From Gracilariopsis chorda (lineage: Eukaryota; Rhodophyta; Florideophyceae; Gracilariales; Gracilariaceae), in NCBI GenBank assembly GCA_003194525.1, contig NBIV01000303.1, forward strand, positions 1 to 64,000: 64,000 bases of DNA, given 5' to 3'. The notes beneath the pieces were generated by a model that saw nothing but the letters and a program-made list of their open reading frames with translations, was not told the DNA's origin and ran no database searches. Positions 43,749 through 55,200 of the stretch are shown here, one piece after another; positions within the stretch are counted from its first letter, which is position 1, and every line of letters starts with the position of its first letter. The translations under genes were made by a program, and so were the position numbers.

Positions 43749-44675
43749 TTGAGCTCTAATGAAGACGCAAGGACTTTTAACTGACAGCAGTATGGAACGT
43801 ATCGTGAAACCGCGATTGCAATTGGACTGCTCACGGACGGATCCGAGTTTCATATTGCATTTCAAGAAGCAATGCAGATCTACAGCACGCCCTCCGAACT
43901 ACGACGTCTGGTTGTCACAATGTACCAAAAAGGCGCAGACCCAGATAAAATAACCATCGAAAACTGAGAGGTGCTATGTAGCGACATATATACAGGAGAT
44001 GAGCAGCAACGAAAGCAAGAAATGTACCAACGTATGGTAGAGATCTCAGACCAGCATGTTGGACGATTGCTTCGCGATCACAGCATCTTATTCCAATACC
44101 TACAGCAGGATCATGCATCATTGACTGAGGCAAATCGAGCTACAACAACTCGAGACGCGCGAATGTGGCCATTTCCAACCCAATGCTGCCTGAAGCCATT
44201 CAGTTCTGCATCCCTCCACAACCATAATCATATTTCTTGCGTTCTCCATTCATTGAATTAAGCTACTTGCTTTTTTGCTTTTGCTTTCTACATCCTTTTT
44301 TCTTCCCACCGCCTTTATCACTCTTCTACCGTGGCGCACAGCGCCGCCAGCGGCCGAAGGCCGCTTCCTCTTATTGCTCTCTTATAAAGAATAGTTTCTA
44401 TTTTGCCGACTGACAGCTGAGAGAATGCAAATCAGATCAGAATGCAAATCAGATCCAACTGTCTCCAGAAATAGTGTTTGTTAGAATTTTACTAAAACAG
44501 TTTATAAGACTACGGGAACGCCGATACGCTAGCACGTCTGGCACGGGTGTAAAGAAGTCCTGAGGACGAAGGTAAGGATTCTGCAAGTCGCTATTTTGTC
44601 CAATCCGATGTTACACGAAACTTTGACAAAAAGAAGAGCAATATACGAACACAGTGATTTTGTTCTGAATAAATA

Positions 44676-44983
44676 GGCGAAACGCGCCAGAACGAAATGG
44701 ATTATACATTCGGGTCTCCCCGCAGAAGTTTTGTACCATTCTACTACGTCTTGGAATACAAGTTGGTAAGCGTAACACGGCTGCAGCAGGGTGGGAGCAA
44801 TCAACAGCCATCAACAATATTTTGAGTCGGAAGTTAAGCCTAGTGTAACGGGGTAGAGAGAACTTGTCATTCACGAGGGGTAGCTAGCGGTTAACCTTAG
44901 CTGTTGAGAGATTGAGAAGGAATTATGATAAGCTCTACCAAAGCGTCGCAATTAGACAATGTGCGGCCATAAAGAAGAAGAAG
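44676..44983 (+). repeat. Dispersed repeat copy B, LINE/SINE-like 3' tail
   Basis: Second copy of the repeat at 32461-32751. It ends in AAAGAAGAAGAAG and is extended by a short (AAT)n microsatellite to 45006. Its upstream flank differs from copy A, as expected for independently inserted, 5'-truncated retroposons. Confidence 0.8.
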
Positions 44984-45006
44984 AATAATAATAATAATAA
45001 TAATAG
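44984..45006 (+). repeat. (AAT)n microsatellite
   Basis: About seven AAT units directly after the (GAA)n tail of the dispersed repeat, probably grown from the poly-purine tail. Confidence 0.85.
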
Positions 45007-45009
45007 GAT

Positions 45010-46030
45010 CTATTGGACATGTCCGTGGAACATGAGGCGTCTGTTAGTCTTACGGCTTAGCGAACGGTGTGATATACGATCGCTATACGGGGCTAGCATC
45101 GATGGTTGTTCTTGAGTGTCTACATCGTCTCCTTGAAGGTTGTGTGGCACTTCGTGTGAAGGTTCTTAGTGCATTGAAAGGACTCTGTGAACCTTGTTTC
45201 TGGAAGCGACGACTCGGATGATAAAATTTTCATCCACTGGCCTCTTTGACTCCAGTTGGCCGCACAATGCCTTGAAATGATTTGTTTAGTGGGAGAGCTG
45301 GGAAAAAACGGGACAACGCAGGCCTTTTTGTAAACTCTAAACACTTCTCCAGTTTGAATTTTTTGGAGACCTTCGTTGCGATGTGCTTTCTATGGGCAGC
45401 ATGGACGAAACGTACGTGAGTCCTATCGTCATGATAGTATGTTGCAACGGGAGCCGTGGTGAAGGCCTCAAGATCCAAGCAGAACTTGGGGGCAATAAAA
45501 TTTTTTCCGCAGTAACAATAATTTCAAATCGGACTATCTACAGTGCGTATATCTCGGGTATCGTCATTCATTACAGCAAGGAGGAGTACAGTTTTCAGTG
45601 CAAATCGGAGAGTTTCAATCCCAGCGTTTAGGAAACTCTGCCAATCGTATCAACGTCTTTCTACGAACATATTCCAGAGCTGTATATTGTGCTTTGAACG
45701 CCCCTTAGTAATAATCAAGAATAGACAGTGTGTTGTAGAATATGTCCCTGTCGAAGAGAATAATCCCGCGGACAAACTACCATTAGAGCTTTACTTCAAT
45801 CTGTTAATCCCACTTTACAGAGAAAAACCAGAGAGCGAACCCCTACACGAAAAGCGGAGGTACGTGGAAAATAACAACGAAGGAGCGAAGTTATACAAGC
45901 CTTATTCAATCGGGAACAACACCGCGCTTAGTGTCATCAGTATATCATGCTTTTGCTTTGTTGATCGTATGCAAGTGTACGGCCTTCCATTAGACTGAAA
46001 CTGTGCGCCATTCTTGATCTTCTGGAATAG
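45010..46030. other. Upstream region of the receptor-like gene
   Basis: No recognisable gene. A 151-codon plus frame (45543-45998) ends just 37 bp before the next ATG, and two minus frames (45120-45478) overlap each other. None shows a domain. The region probably holds the promoter of the receptor-like gene. Confidence 0.35.
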
Positions 46031-46035
46031 TATCA

Positions 46036-47902
46036 ATGAACGGAAGGAAAGAAAAGCGACCATCTGGTCTTCGCGTCTCTCGAGTACTCATTATCACCAT
46101 GGCTCTGGCTTTCTTTTCCAATGCGAAATCGGACCCAGTTGACTGGTTGAGTGGATCTTGTAATTCGTATGTGCCAAGAGACTGTTACAACGTTTCGGCA
46201 AACTGCCTACCGCATTTAAAAATTTCGCCTTCCTATGATGTATGCAAGAACAAAAGCAACATCTGTTTCATCATCATGGAAGACGCCGGAATAGTGAACT
46301 GGAAATCTGAAAACTTTGAGAACGCCAACTCACACATCGGTTTCCACGAGCCGGTGCGCTGCAAGGACTTCACCAAGCGAGACGGTACGGGTCCTATTTC
46401 TGGGGCTGCCTTTGACCTGTTTGAAATGACATCTGCAGGGGGTGAGTATTGTGTACCAGTTGGAAGCTCAACTTGCCGGCACACCGATTTGATACACTTT
46501 ATTGAAGCGTACGCGAATGAGTATCAGTTCGCTATTGGGAACCCAATCATTGAATCGCCACAACAGAAATGTCTTCACAGTGAGAGTGGAACATGGCTTG
46601 ATGGAAATATGGTGATAGTAGGTCGTACAGATGATTCTGTCAGAGCTGGTTTCGCTTTCTTATTAATTTATCCTTTTCACAGCAACACATGGATTTTCCT
46701 TATTGTTGTTGTTGTCCTTCTCATGGGGCTCACGATTGCTACATTCCGGAATATTCACAGACATAGCAAAAAGGCCGTATACACATCTTTTCTGTATCTT
46801 GTCGGAGAATATGACCGGGCATGCGACATAGAGCAGGAAAGAGTTAATGACAAAAGCTCTCGGATTTCAGGAAATGAGAGATTAACGAAGAAGTACACGT
46901 TCATTTCTTCGTTGCTAAGGTTTTCATGGATTTGTTTCTTCGCGGTGTTCTTCATGTTCTTTGAGGCTGTTGTTGTCAATGATCTATTAGACAGACAAGG
47001 GCAGCTAAAAACGCAGTTCGACAAGAAACTCAAGAACATTAAGCATGCTGAGCACGAGAAATACTGCATTGCAAAAGGTTCTATCCTTTCTTTTGTTTGG
47101 GAAGAGAAGGGTAAGTTGAAACTTTTGTGTTTGGTAGAGCTTAAATTGATTGATGCTGACAGAAGGGCTTTGTTCGCTTTTCATGTGGCATCTTTGAATG
47201 GGACTAGTCAACAATTCAAGTGCAGAAAACCGCCAAGGTAGATTCGCAGGGTTTACGATGGGAGAATCTACCCGCGATTGTTTTGGAAAGTTAAATGACA
47301 AGATAGGAACCGATACTGGAGTTGTGGAGTATGTGGTGACACACCGACTAGCAGCAGAATACTGGATTGAAACTCTAGGCTTATGCGGTACGTGTTCTTC
47401 CACAAGAGATTCCGGAAAAGGTTTCACTGACAAAGCTACGGAGTTCCAACTGATTGTTTTGTAGGCAAATATGAGATTCGAGAAGTCGACTCGGGTATCT
47501 ATAAGTTCAATAGTGGATGGTTATACAACTCGGCGGTGGACCTTGAGAAACGGAGGAAATTTGACAGGGAGATTGTGGCCCTTCGAGTTAATGGAGAGGT
47601 AAGCAAACAAGATATGCGCGAACAAAAAGTAAGCCGAAACTGACCAGGAGAAATGGTCGCTTGATGACTGTGTGATTGTGCAGATCTCTCGAATGATGGA
47701 GCGCGTGGCATCGGCATGCGTAGTGCAAGAACCACCCGAAAAGTTGCGGTTCGGCATAATTGGGATTTTGCTTGCCATAGCGGTGGGTTTGCCACTCCTC
47801 TGCGCACTGATTGTGATGATATGTTGGCAGCAGTTGTGGAGTAGAGCAAGAATAATAGCGACAGCAAAGAACATCAGTGGAAAGATAAGCTTGAAGGCTT
47901 AA
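46036..47902 (+). CDS. Ionotropic-glutamate-receptor-like membrane protein, four exons
   Basis: Exons 46036-47110, 47226-47387, 47465-47598 and 47684-47902 join in phase to 529 residues. Introns are 115, 77 and 85 nt with GTAAGT...TGCAG, GTACGT...TTTTGTAG and GTAAGC...GTGCAG ends. A signal peptide (residues 14-31) is followed by a Cys-rich ectodomain. Membrane helix 1 lies at 219-238, a possible pore loop at 246-260 (VYTSFLYLVGEYD) and a helix at 290-317; YCIAKGS follows, then a second extracellular lobe with IVALRVNGEI and a last helix at about 480-505. This lobe1-M1-pore-M3-lobe2-M4 order and the pre-M4 Leu/Gly-Glu block are those of ligand-gated glutamate receptor channels (Lig_chan). Identity to the family is low; ligand and ion selectivity cannot be read. 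Confidence 0.6.
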
Positions 47903-48652
47903 GAACAGGTTTGGAGTGTGTGAAAGTGTCCGGTTATGTTGTATGGTATTCGCTGCTTTGCTCAAGAGTGGGTACTTTTAAGCCAACGGATTACTCGGCA
48001 GGGCATGCGAAAGAGTGCAATGCCTCTACCCTTGGGTACTAAATAGATGGAAGGGACTATACGGACTAAAGATCAGGACAAAATAATGATAACCTTAGCT
48101 CACATCTACAACTGAAAGACCGGAAGTGCGGAGGGATAAAGGGTTAGTTAGAAGGCTATCCGTCGTAACTTTACCATCGGCAAAGTTTTCAGTCCTCTTG
48201 AATATTCTTCCTGTCACTCCGTCGTCCAGTCGTCGTCATCGCTGTCAGTAGTCTGGAAGATGAAAGTACAAAGTTCAGAGTCATGCGCTGGAAGTGCTGG
48301 AACAGCTGGACAGCAAGTGCCATCGATCCCATGAAGTCTAAACCGATCAGCTTCGTAGAGGAACCTGTTCATTCTTTGACGCCGCTCATCGTTTTTCCCA
48401 CAAGGCGAACCAACGTCATGAGGGCGTGCTGCTTTCGAAGAACATCACCGCAGATGGGTGGGGAGAAATGAGATCAATTCGCAACGACTTGGTGATGCTG
48501 CAAGAGGCGGGACTGGCATTCAGCGCGTATGTAGAGTGAGGAGGAGCAAGGACTGTCAGTTGTTGAAACCAGGTCAGGGCGTTCGCGGGCCTTGCCCAAC
48601 ACACATCTAGTCAATGCTAAACTATGTACACCAAGCACGCATCAGACATAAC
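47903..48652. other. Intergenic between convergent genes
   Basis: About 0.75 kb between the convergent 3' ends of the receptor-like and MFS genes. Short overlapping frames only; nothing supported. Confidence 0.4.
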
Positions 48653-50482
48653 TCAGAACACATCACCGTCTTCCTCGTCGTCAGTACCGTGCTCAACACT
48701 CTCCACAAGTCCCGCATCAATGCGGGCATTCCATCTCAACCATCGCACAACGGTCCAAACTTTAGGGTCATGTGCGAACGAATTGTGCCGCCTCTCATGA
48801 TCTTCAACATTCACATTCAGCAAGGCCAACATCTGTTCCATATGCTCTTGCAACTTCCAGCCGGTAGTTTCAATGGGTATCAACTTGACAGCGACAACAG
48901 CAACTGCAGAAACTGCTGCATAAGTGCCCATGGCCGCCTTGATACTACGATTGAACAATAATTGGGCCACAAGTGGGGTAAGAATCAAGCCGACTCTGGC
49001 AACTGATGAGCACACACCCATGGCGGTAGCTCGTACCCTTGCGGGGTACACTTCATTCGTGTACAGATAGGTGCCTTGAAAGTATCCGCTACTCGCACCG
49101 CGGGCGATGAAGAAGATGACGGTTTCACCGACGCGACCGACGCACAACAGTAAAACGGCGAACAGCACGGCGACGAGAAAGAACGAATCGCCAATCAACG
49201 CGCGTCGACCGATGGAATCAAGCACGGCAAACGAAAGCAGTACACCAGGTAATTCGCCCACGGACGCCCACAGAGTGGACAGAAAGTCCTGTGTGGTGAG
49301 TTGATGCACGCACGCAAGTTTCTTCCGACGCTCCACATCATCTTGTTCGTCGTCCGACTTTCTGACAAGCTGCCTGCCACTGGACACGGTTTCACAAACG
49401 CCCTTGGTCGCGTTTGCATTCTGATCTGTACCGTTTGTAGGCTTCCATACGCATCGATGATGCAGCTGGCAAACGCTCTGATCAGAGAAGCGCGCGCATC
49501 TATCAACGCCGTCGGCGACGCATCGAGTGCCCGCTTTTTCTGCGGCGATCATTTCCGGTTGCACCATTATCGTTCCATAATACAAGAAGGCGGAGGCAAA
49601 CCAGATGACAAACACCAAAACAGTAAACCATCTAACGCCAGGACGAAGCAGTTGCTTGACGCCTCCCTTGGGGCGTTCAGCATGTTGAGCGGCCGCGACA
49701 AGACTTCCCTGCAAAGGAGTTCGTCCATTAAACGTTGCAACACGTTCCACAACGGCTTTAGCCGACTCCAGTCGACCGCGCGAGACAAGCCATCTGGGAG
49801 ACTCCAGTACAATGAAGGTAAGCAGTAACACAATGCCCAAAGGAAGCGACGATATTCCTATAAGCCATCTCCAGCCTAGTGGCGGCAGCACCGCCATAGC
49901 GACGGCCGATTCGAATATGGCGCCGATAGACCAGAATACTGAGATGGCCATGCCCCACGTTCCTCGGTGAGACACCGGCAAAAACTCCATGAGCAACGAA
50001 AAGGACACGGGCACGCCGCCGATTCCAAATCCGACGGCGCCGCGCAGCAGGAGCATAGCGAGGTAATTGGGCGAAAGTGCGGAGGCGACGCCCAGAAAAA
50101 AAGTGACGGCGGTGGACAGAATGAATGACCATCGCCGTCCAGTACTATCAGCAACGACGCCCCAGAAAAGAGCGCCGGCAAGCATGCCGACGCCTACGGC
50201 GGTTGTGATGAGCGCGGCCTGCGCGTCGGAGATGCCCCACGCGCATTGTAGCGGCTGCTTGAGGAAGGAGAGAAGGAGCATTTCCATGGACTCGGCGGTC
50301 CATGCGAGGCCGGTGAGCAGCAGCAGCAGGTACTGAAAGGGGCCCATGCCGGCGGCCTCGATGGCGTCGTCGGCGCTGAAGTGGCGGTCATTTTGCGCTG
50401 GTTCGGGTGGCGGCGGCGACGGTGGGGCGGGAGTTACTGCGCGGTACGCGGTCGCGGACGACGGCGACGACGGCGCGCTCAT
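48653..50482 (-). CDS. MFS transporter, SVOP/sugar-porter-like, with Cys-rich TM7-TM8 loop
   Basis: An intact 609-residue single-exon frame. After a Pro/Ser-rich cytosolic N terminus come twelve predicted helices in two bundles of six. MFS signatures: VADSTGRRWSF after helix 2, VLESPRWLVSRGRLE after helix 6 (the PESPRWL box of sugar/SV2-type porters), SIGRRALIGDSF after helix 8, and YTNEVYPARVRATAMG between helices 10 and 11. The overall order matches the SVOP/SV2 and organic-ion branch. Unusual: a loop of about 80 residues between helices 7 and 8 with at least six Cys (TRCVADGVDRCARFSDQSVC onward) and two N-glycosylation sites (NGT, NAT), so it is probably outside the cell and disulfide-bonded. 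Substrate unknown; a plasma- or vacuolar-membrane solute symporter is likely. Confidence 0.85.
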   Translation of the reverse strand: MSAPSSPSSATAYRAVTPAPPSPPPPEPAQNDRHFSADDAIEAAGMGPFQYLLLLLTGLAWTAESMEMLLLSFLKQPLQCAWGISDAQAALITTAVGVGMLAGALFWGVVADSTGRRWSFILSTAVTFFLGVASALSPNYLAMLLLRGAVGFGIGGVPVSFSLLMEFLPVSHRGTWGMAISVFWSIGAIFESAVAMAVLPPLGWRWLIGISSLPLGIVLLLTFIVLESPRWLVSRGRLESAKAVVERVATFNGRTPLQGSLVAAAQHAERPKGGVKQLLRPGVRWFTVLVFVIWFASAFLYYGTIMVQPEMIAAEKAGTRCVADGVDRCARFSDQSVCQLHHRCVWKPTNGTDQNANATKGVCETVSSGRQLVRKSDDEQDDVERRKKLACVHQLTTQDFLSTLWASVGELPGVLLSFAVLDSIGRRALIGDSFFLVAVLFAVLLLCVGRVGETVIFFIARGASSGYFQGTYLYTNEVYPARVRATAMGVCSSVARVGLILTPLVAQLLFNRSIKAAMGTYAAVSAVAVVAVKLIPIETTGWKLQEHMEQMLALLNVNVEDHERRHNSFAHDPKVWTVVRWLRWNARIDAGLVESVEHGTDDEEDGDVF

Positions 50483-51364
50483 TGCGCGGACGGCGGCTGC
50501 GCACTTGACGGTGGTAACTTTTGTGCGATTCGGCTGCTTCTTCTCTGCTTTGCACTTCGAAAGGGCGCGCTGCTGTCAGACGGCAACGCGCTGCGCGCCG
50601 CACACGTGTGCATCGAAGACAAGGGAGAGCGTAGCCGCTGCCGCCCCAGCGTAGCCAATGAATGCATTGTTGTCGGGCCTGTCCACGTCGTCCACGTATT
50701 CCTTTCTATCCATTGTTCATCCCTCTAAGGTACTCTTTCAAGCTCTATAGACCTCTTTCAGCTATCCTATATCTTCATTTGCTAGAGCAGAACGCGGAGA
50801 TGTCGGCCTCTCGCGATCGTCGTCCGGATAAGGAGGCACACATGACCGCCTGATGCTCCACCTGGTGCTTCTCTGTGTCGGCAATCTGCTCCGCTCATCC
50901 GTGGCGAGAGTTGAATCATGTCGCCTCAAGATGCGTCTGTAGAGGAGGGCTGAAGGGCGTAGAAAAACAGTCTCGCAGCCGAAGTCAACCGTATACCTGC
51001 CCAAATACCTTACAATTTCATCCTTTCCATTCACTCTTTCGCAGAACCCATCTACTTCAGGGTCCCCGTCACCTCCGAGTGGCAAACAAACATCTCTGTT
51101 CTTCCTAGACTTCAACGGGAATCGGCGACAATTCCTGTCTCTAGTACAGGGCAACCAATCAACCAACTGGAAAGAATGCCATGCTCTGCTGTCTCTTGAT
51201 ACGGACTAGCACAATTTCACATCTAGCTTTAATATATTGTAATACTACCACAAGGCGAATGCTCGAGACAGATGTACCCAACGGTTGAGTACTGTACCGA
51301 GTGTACGATCGGTGTCCTTCTCCTTCCCTAACCTTTTACCCCACGGTACACATTGTTATAGAAC
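50483..51364. other. Intergenic, nothing recognised
   Basis: About 0.9 kb between the MFS gene start and the pseudokinase gene end. The first part presumably includes the MFS promoter. The 134-codon minus frame 51166-50762 has no recognised motif. Confidence 0.4.
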
Positions 51365-52291
51365 CTATAGCCACTCAATTCTGCTCTTCTTTTGAGGAAA
51401 TTTGGAGGTCAAGTAGTCTTCAAGCGGCTGATAGATCCTTTGGTATGACGGCAGTTCAAAGTGTGGCGTACATCTTATTTGACGGAATGCATCCACGAAA
51501 CAATCGGGAAGACCCTCGAGAAGTTCCTTTGAACTCATGGCTTTCTTCGCCTTATACAGCGGATGCATCGTACCATGAACGCAGAATTTTCCAATGCCAT
51601 CGCAATACGACGACCACGGCAGCGTTCCCTTATAGAGAAATACCATTGAAAAGAAAAGTGATTCCAAGTCTCCTGTCATTGTCGCATGTCCCACTTCGTG
51701 CAGCGTCAGCGACGCGAACATGGTCTCCATTATCGGTAGAGTTTTAGAAGGTATTGGATGCGTAACCAGGTTAACGCTATATCGAAAACCGACAATGTAA
51801 AGCTCTTCTTCTTTAGATGGGCTTGATCCGGTCATAATCTTTCTGGGTGAAATGAGTCCGTGGAGAACTCCAACACTGTGCAGTTCTTCTACCATTTTGA
51901 AAGCCTTCACAGATAGGTACAATACGGTTTCCAACGACAAGGGAGCCGATTTATCCATAAGACGACGATGAAGGTTCTTGTTCAGACATTCCAAAACAAG
52001 ATAGGTAAACTTGCCATCTGACTTCATACACAGAACCTTTGGAATGTTTATGAAACCCACGGACTGCAAGTACTTGTACAAGGAGTGCTCTTCCGGAACA
52101 TTATTGCCATGATCGTGTATTCTTTCCACCTTAATCGCACTCCGAACCGTATTGGGTGTGGCTCCAGCCAAGTATACCCTTTCAGAAAACTTCGGATCCA
52201 GAGTACCGAGTATGGTGTGCTTCTTTCTCCTGTGCTTTATCGTTTTTCCGATCACATTATGATCGTCTTCCAATATTGTGCTTATCACCAT
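51365..52291 (-). CDS. CK1-family pseudokinase
   Basis: An intact 308-residue frame clearly shaped like casein kinase 1. SAIKVER holds the VAIK-type Lys (K54). The catalytic loop reads VLHGLISPRKIM (142-153), so His is kept but Arg-Asp of HRD and the metal-binding Asn are replaced. YIVGFRYSV (165-173) replaces DFG by GFR. GDLESLFFSMVFLYKGTLPW (207-226) is the diagnostic CK1 helix. The glycine-rich loop is also lost (DPKFSERVYLA). With HRD and DFG Asp both missing it should not phosphorylate. Inference: a scaffold or regulator derived from CK1. The frame is undamaged, which argues for retained function rather than a pseudogene. Confidence 0.8.
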   Translation of the reverse strand: MVISTILEDDHNVIGKTIKHRRKKHTILGTLDPKFSERVYLAGATPNTVRSAIKVERIHDHGNNVPEEHSLYKYLQSVGFINIPKVLCMKSDGKFTYLVLECLNKNLHRRLMDKSAPLSLETVLYLSVKAFKMVEELHSVGVLHGLISPRKIMTGSSPSKEEELYIVGFRYSVNLVTHPIPSKTLPIMETMFASLTLHEVGHATMTGDLESLFFSMVFLYKGTLPWSSYCDGIGKFCVHGTMHPLYKAKKAMSSKELLEGLPDCFVDAFRQIRCTPHFELPSYQRIYQPLEDYLTSKFPQKKSRIEWL

Positions 52292-55200
52292 ACTCGGTTG
52301 TGCGGGAGAGGCGAAGGTACAAAGAAACAGAAAAAAATAACGCTGGGCTCGGATGAAGCGTACTCATCCGCCAAGGGTGGGCATGCGCAGGCATGAACGG
52401 AAAAAATATTTGCTCCGAAACAGATGATCCGTTGTAGTACCCGCATCCACGGCGTGTGTCGGTCAGCTTCATCAGTCTTAGAACAATTTCGCGCTCCGTG
52501 GCCATCTGAAGAACATCCTTTTCTTCTTTCCTGCTATAAACGGTCGCGTTTGGATGTTTTCCTCAACATTTAGTCATTGCGATCTTGAGTGTATCTACCG
52601 AAACATAAGGATTGGGCACAATCTGATCAGCCCTAACGAAGTGTGCCCGTCTTCCGTCTCGCCGACCAAGGGAAGCGAAAATGACTCGCAATTTGTCTGC
52701 AACAGGGATCAACACCCAACGATAAACTAATCTTCCACAACTCAGGCGATTGCACAGGAATCTTGAAATTGAATCTTATTCTCTTTTGTATCGAGTCTCC
52801 AACATACGGTAATAAAACTAAATTCTATCGGTCTGCGCTCTACAGCTCGAGTGTGCAGCAAAAGGGTACCTTCGTACCAGATGCTGAATGATTTGTGCCA
52901 GACCGCACGGCACAGTACCGCCGCGATATGCGAGAAAATGCAAGAAGAAAGAAACTGAAGACTTTCTTGGTTTAGGTGAGCCACGAAAATAAACGAGACA
53001 CATTGTTGTAGTTTGTTAGAAACCGAAATATAAATCTTCGACAGCAATGCAAGTACTGTAAACCAGCAACTGACGAACGCGTCAGATTCTTGTAAGAAGA
53101 AACTGTTGCAGCTTCAAAAACCCCTTACCAAACGTTTTTCCACGTTGTCAGACCGCCCACAGCACAGTACCGCAGGCGGCTTCACCAAAGTAGGGCTAGC
53201 ACAGCAGTAAACGCGATCCTCCGACCGTTCGGTCGTCAGCGCTCACAGGTTATGGGCCGACAAGAACATCCATCAAACCCCTGACCAACCTCACGCACCC
53301 TGCGCAGCATCCCCCGTGCACCTCTAGCATCACCACAAAAAATAAACCAAGAGCTACTCATTAATGCCAAACTTACCGACGAAGACCACTATACTCCACA
53401 GGACACCACAAAACAAACCAATATGGACAAAAAAAACCTCCCATATCCCCACCCTAAACCCTGACAATATCGCAGGGTAGAAAGCCAACCTCACTCGATA
53501 AACTATCATCCATGACACAACAGATCATATCACAGAAAATCCAGCCATTGCCTTGTATCCTCTTTATGGCGTTCGCAGCTTTGTGGATGTTTCGTTCTCT
53601 AACATCTGGGGCCAATGTAGCAAATGAGCGATATGCTCTTAATCCGGAGGGACCAGAGCTCGTACGGTATGTGGCGCGCATCCCGAGCATGGGGTACGAA
53701 ATGCTTGGTATACTGCTTTATTCAAGTCTCGTAGAGCTTACTACATGAAACGTCAGCAGTCCTTTTTGTACAAATGGTGTCAAAAGCAAGCACGAACTGC
53801 ATTTGGAATGGGAGTTTTTGAATGAACGCTGATTCATTGATTGATCATTGCTACGACATGCTGCCATGGAGCAGATTACGGCTAACGTGACGAAGTTGCA
53901 GATTTTTGTCGAGAACTGTGCTCATCTAGTCAGTGTTATTGGAATTTTGTTTGCCGACAATTAGCGCTCGATACATGTGTCAAAAGGAAGATACGCGAGG
54001 CCTCTGCTTCTTTGAGATCTCTCATGAACGCCAGTTAAGTTCATTCATTTGGATTGCCATGTGCGTGAAGAAAGCAGCCACGAAGGGGAGAGGCGCGAAG
54101 GCGGCGCGGCCCCCATCGCCCGACGGTGCCGCATGCCATGTGAACGCTGAGGAAGCAATGGAGTGGCATCAAGAAGCCAAAGGCCAGCCGACGGTGGTGG
54201 TGCAGTTGCACTGTATGAACCGTGTACAGCCCATACAACACTCCACCATCAGTTCCCAGCACATCACCTGCCAGTTTAGCGGTTCCAGCTCATGTGCTAG
54301 ACGGCCTCCCCTTTCCCGCTCCCAAATCCCAAAACTTACATACCCATTCTCCTAATTGGGTGACTACCGTGCAACAAACACAGTGATTGCGCGATAATCC
54401 AAGCCCAACAGCCCCAATCCAAGCCAGCTCAATTCCACCGCTTACCGGCGTATTCCGCAATCTATTGCCGTAGCCTTCTCCCATCGCTAAAGCCATTCGC
54501 ATTCCGCAATTGCCAATGTCTTCCAGCTCATCGTCTACTAATGACGATGAAACAGTGACCAGCAGTGTATAACTATTATTTATTCTGCGCAATCAAAACA
54601 AAAGCATACAAACAAAGGACATCCTGGCTTCTTTTTTGGCAGACAATCAAACCGTAAGATCAATCGTAAACAAGGAATGAAACAACTTGACCTCGGTTAA
54701 TTTTGCAGGCATAGTGCAAATCCACTGGGTTTTAGAACGCATGAATGAATGAAGATATGGAGTAAGGCGGACAACTTATAAGAACTTAAGAACTGCTCTT
54801 TGTATGACAGCTTATTAGACCTCGGTAGAAATAGGTGTCGAGAGGTAAGAAACGAGCGATAAGAGCGCCGACCAGCGGGGCGATGGCTGTGCGGGCGGAG
54901 AGGGCGTTGTTGTTGGCGGTGGTTCGGTACACATTGTGGAGAGAGGGCGAGTGATGGCAATGGAAGAACGGCGGTGGCAGTGGAGGCGAGGGTGATACGC
55001 TTTCGCTGGCGAGGCGGCTGTTAGAGAATCTCCACTCATTTCACAAGCTCCGAATTCTAGGAGATTTTGAAAAATGGAGTGCTGAGCCCTCTCGCCTCCC
55101 CGTAACTCATTCCAAATCCAGTTGAAGCGCGGTACCTTCGTACTCCGATTCGCGACAGGCGCGCTCCGAACATGAAACTGCGCCATATCCGCCGCAGCCC

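Larger units (their letters stand above)
40610..44373 (+). mobile_element. Helitron copy 2 (Rep half, helicase deleted, solo LTR inside)
   Basis: Starts near TCTCTCCGTTCCATAGATTT (40610). A related TCTCTCCATTCTATAGATTT lies at 40538 directly after the end of copy 1. The copy contains the N-terminal domain, HUH/Y2 Rep, and the post-Rep segment. It then jumps from TEANRATTTRDAR (about 44115-44160) straight to the 3' end shared with copy 1 (44165 onward), so the helicase is deleted. The 3' end is the hairpin AGCGGCC-GAA-GGCCGCT plus TCCTCTT. An 807-bp Gypsy solo LTR interrupts Rep. Confidence 0.8.

Noticed and set aside
47198-47464. Separate 88-codon gene
   Set aside because: It contains exon 2 of the receptor-like gene; splice sites on both sides restore phase with the neighbours.
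48985-50728. Several frames of 65-175 codons on both strands over the MFS gene
   Set aside because: Shadows of a long GC-rich coding region; no domains of their own.
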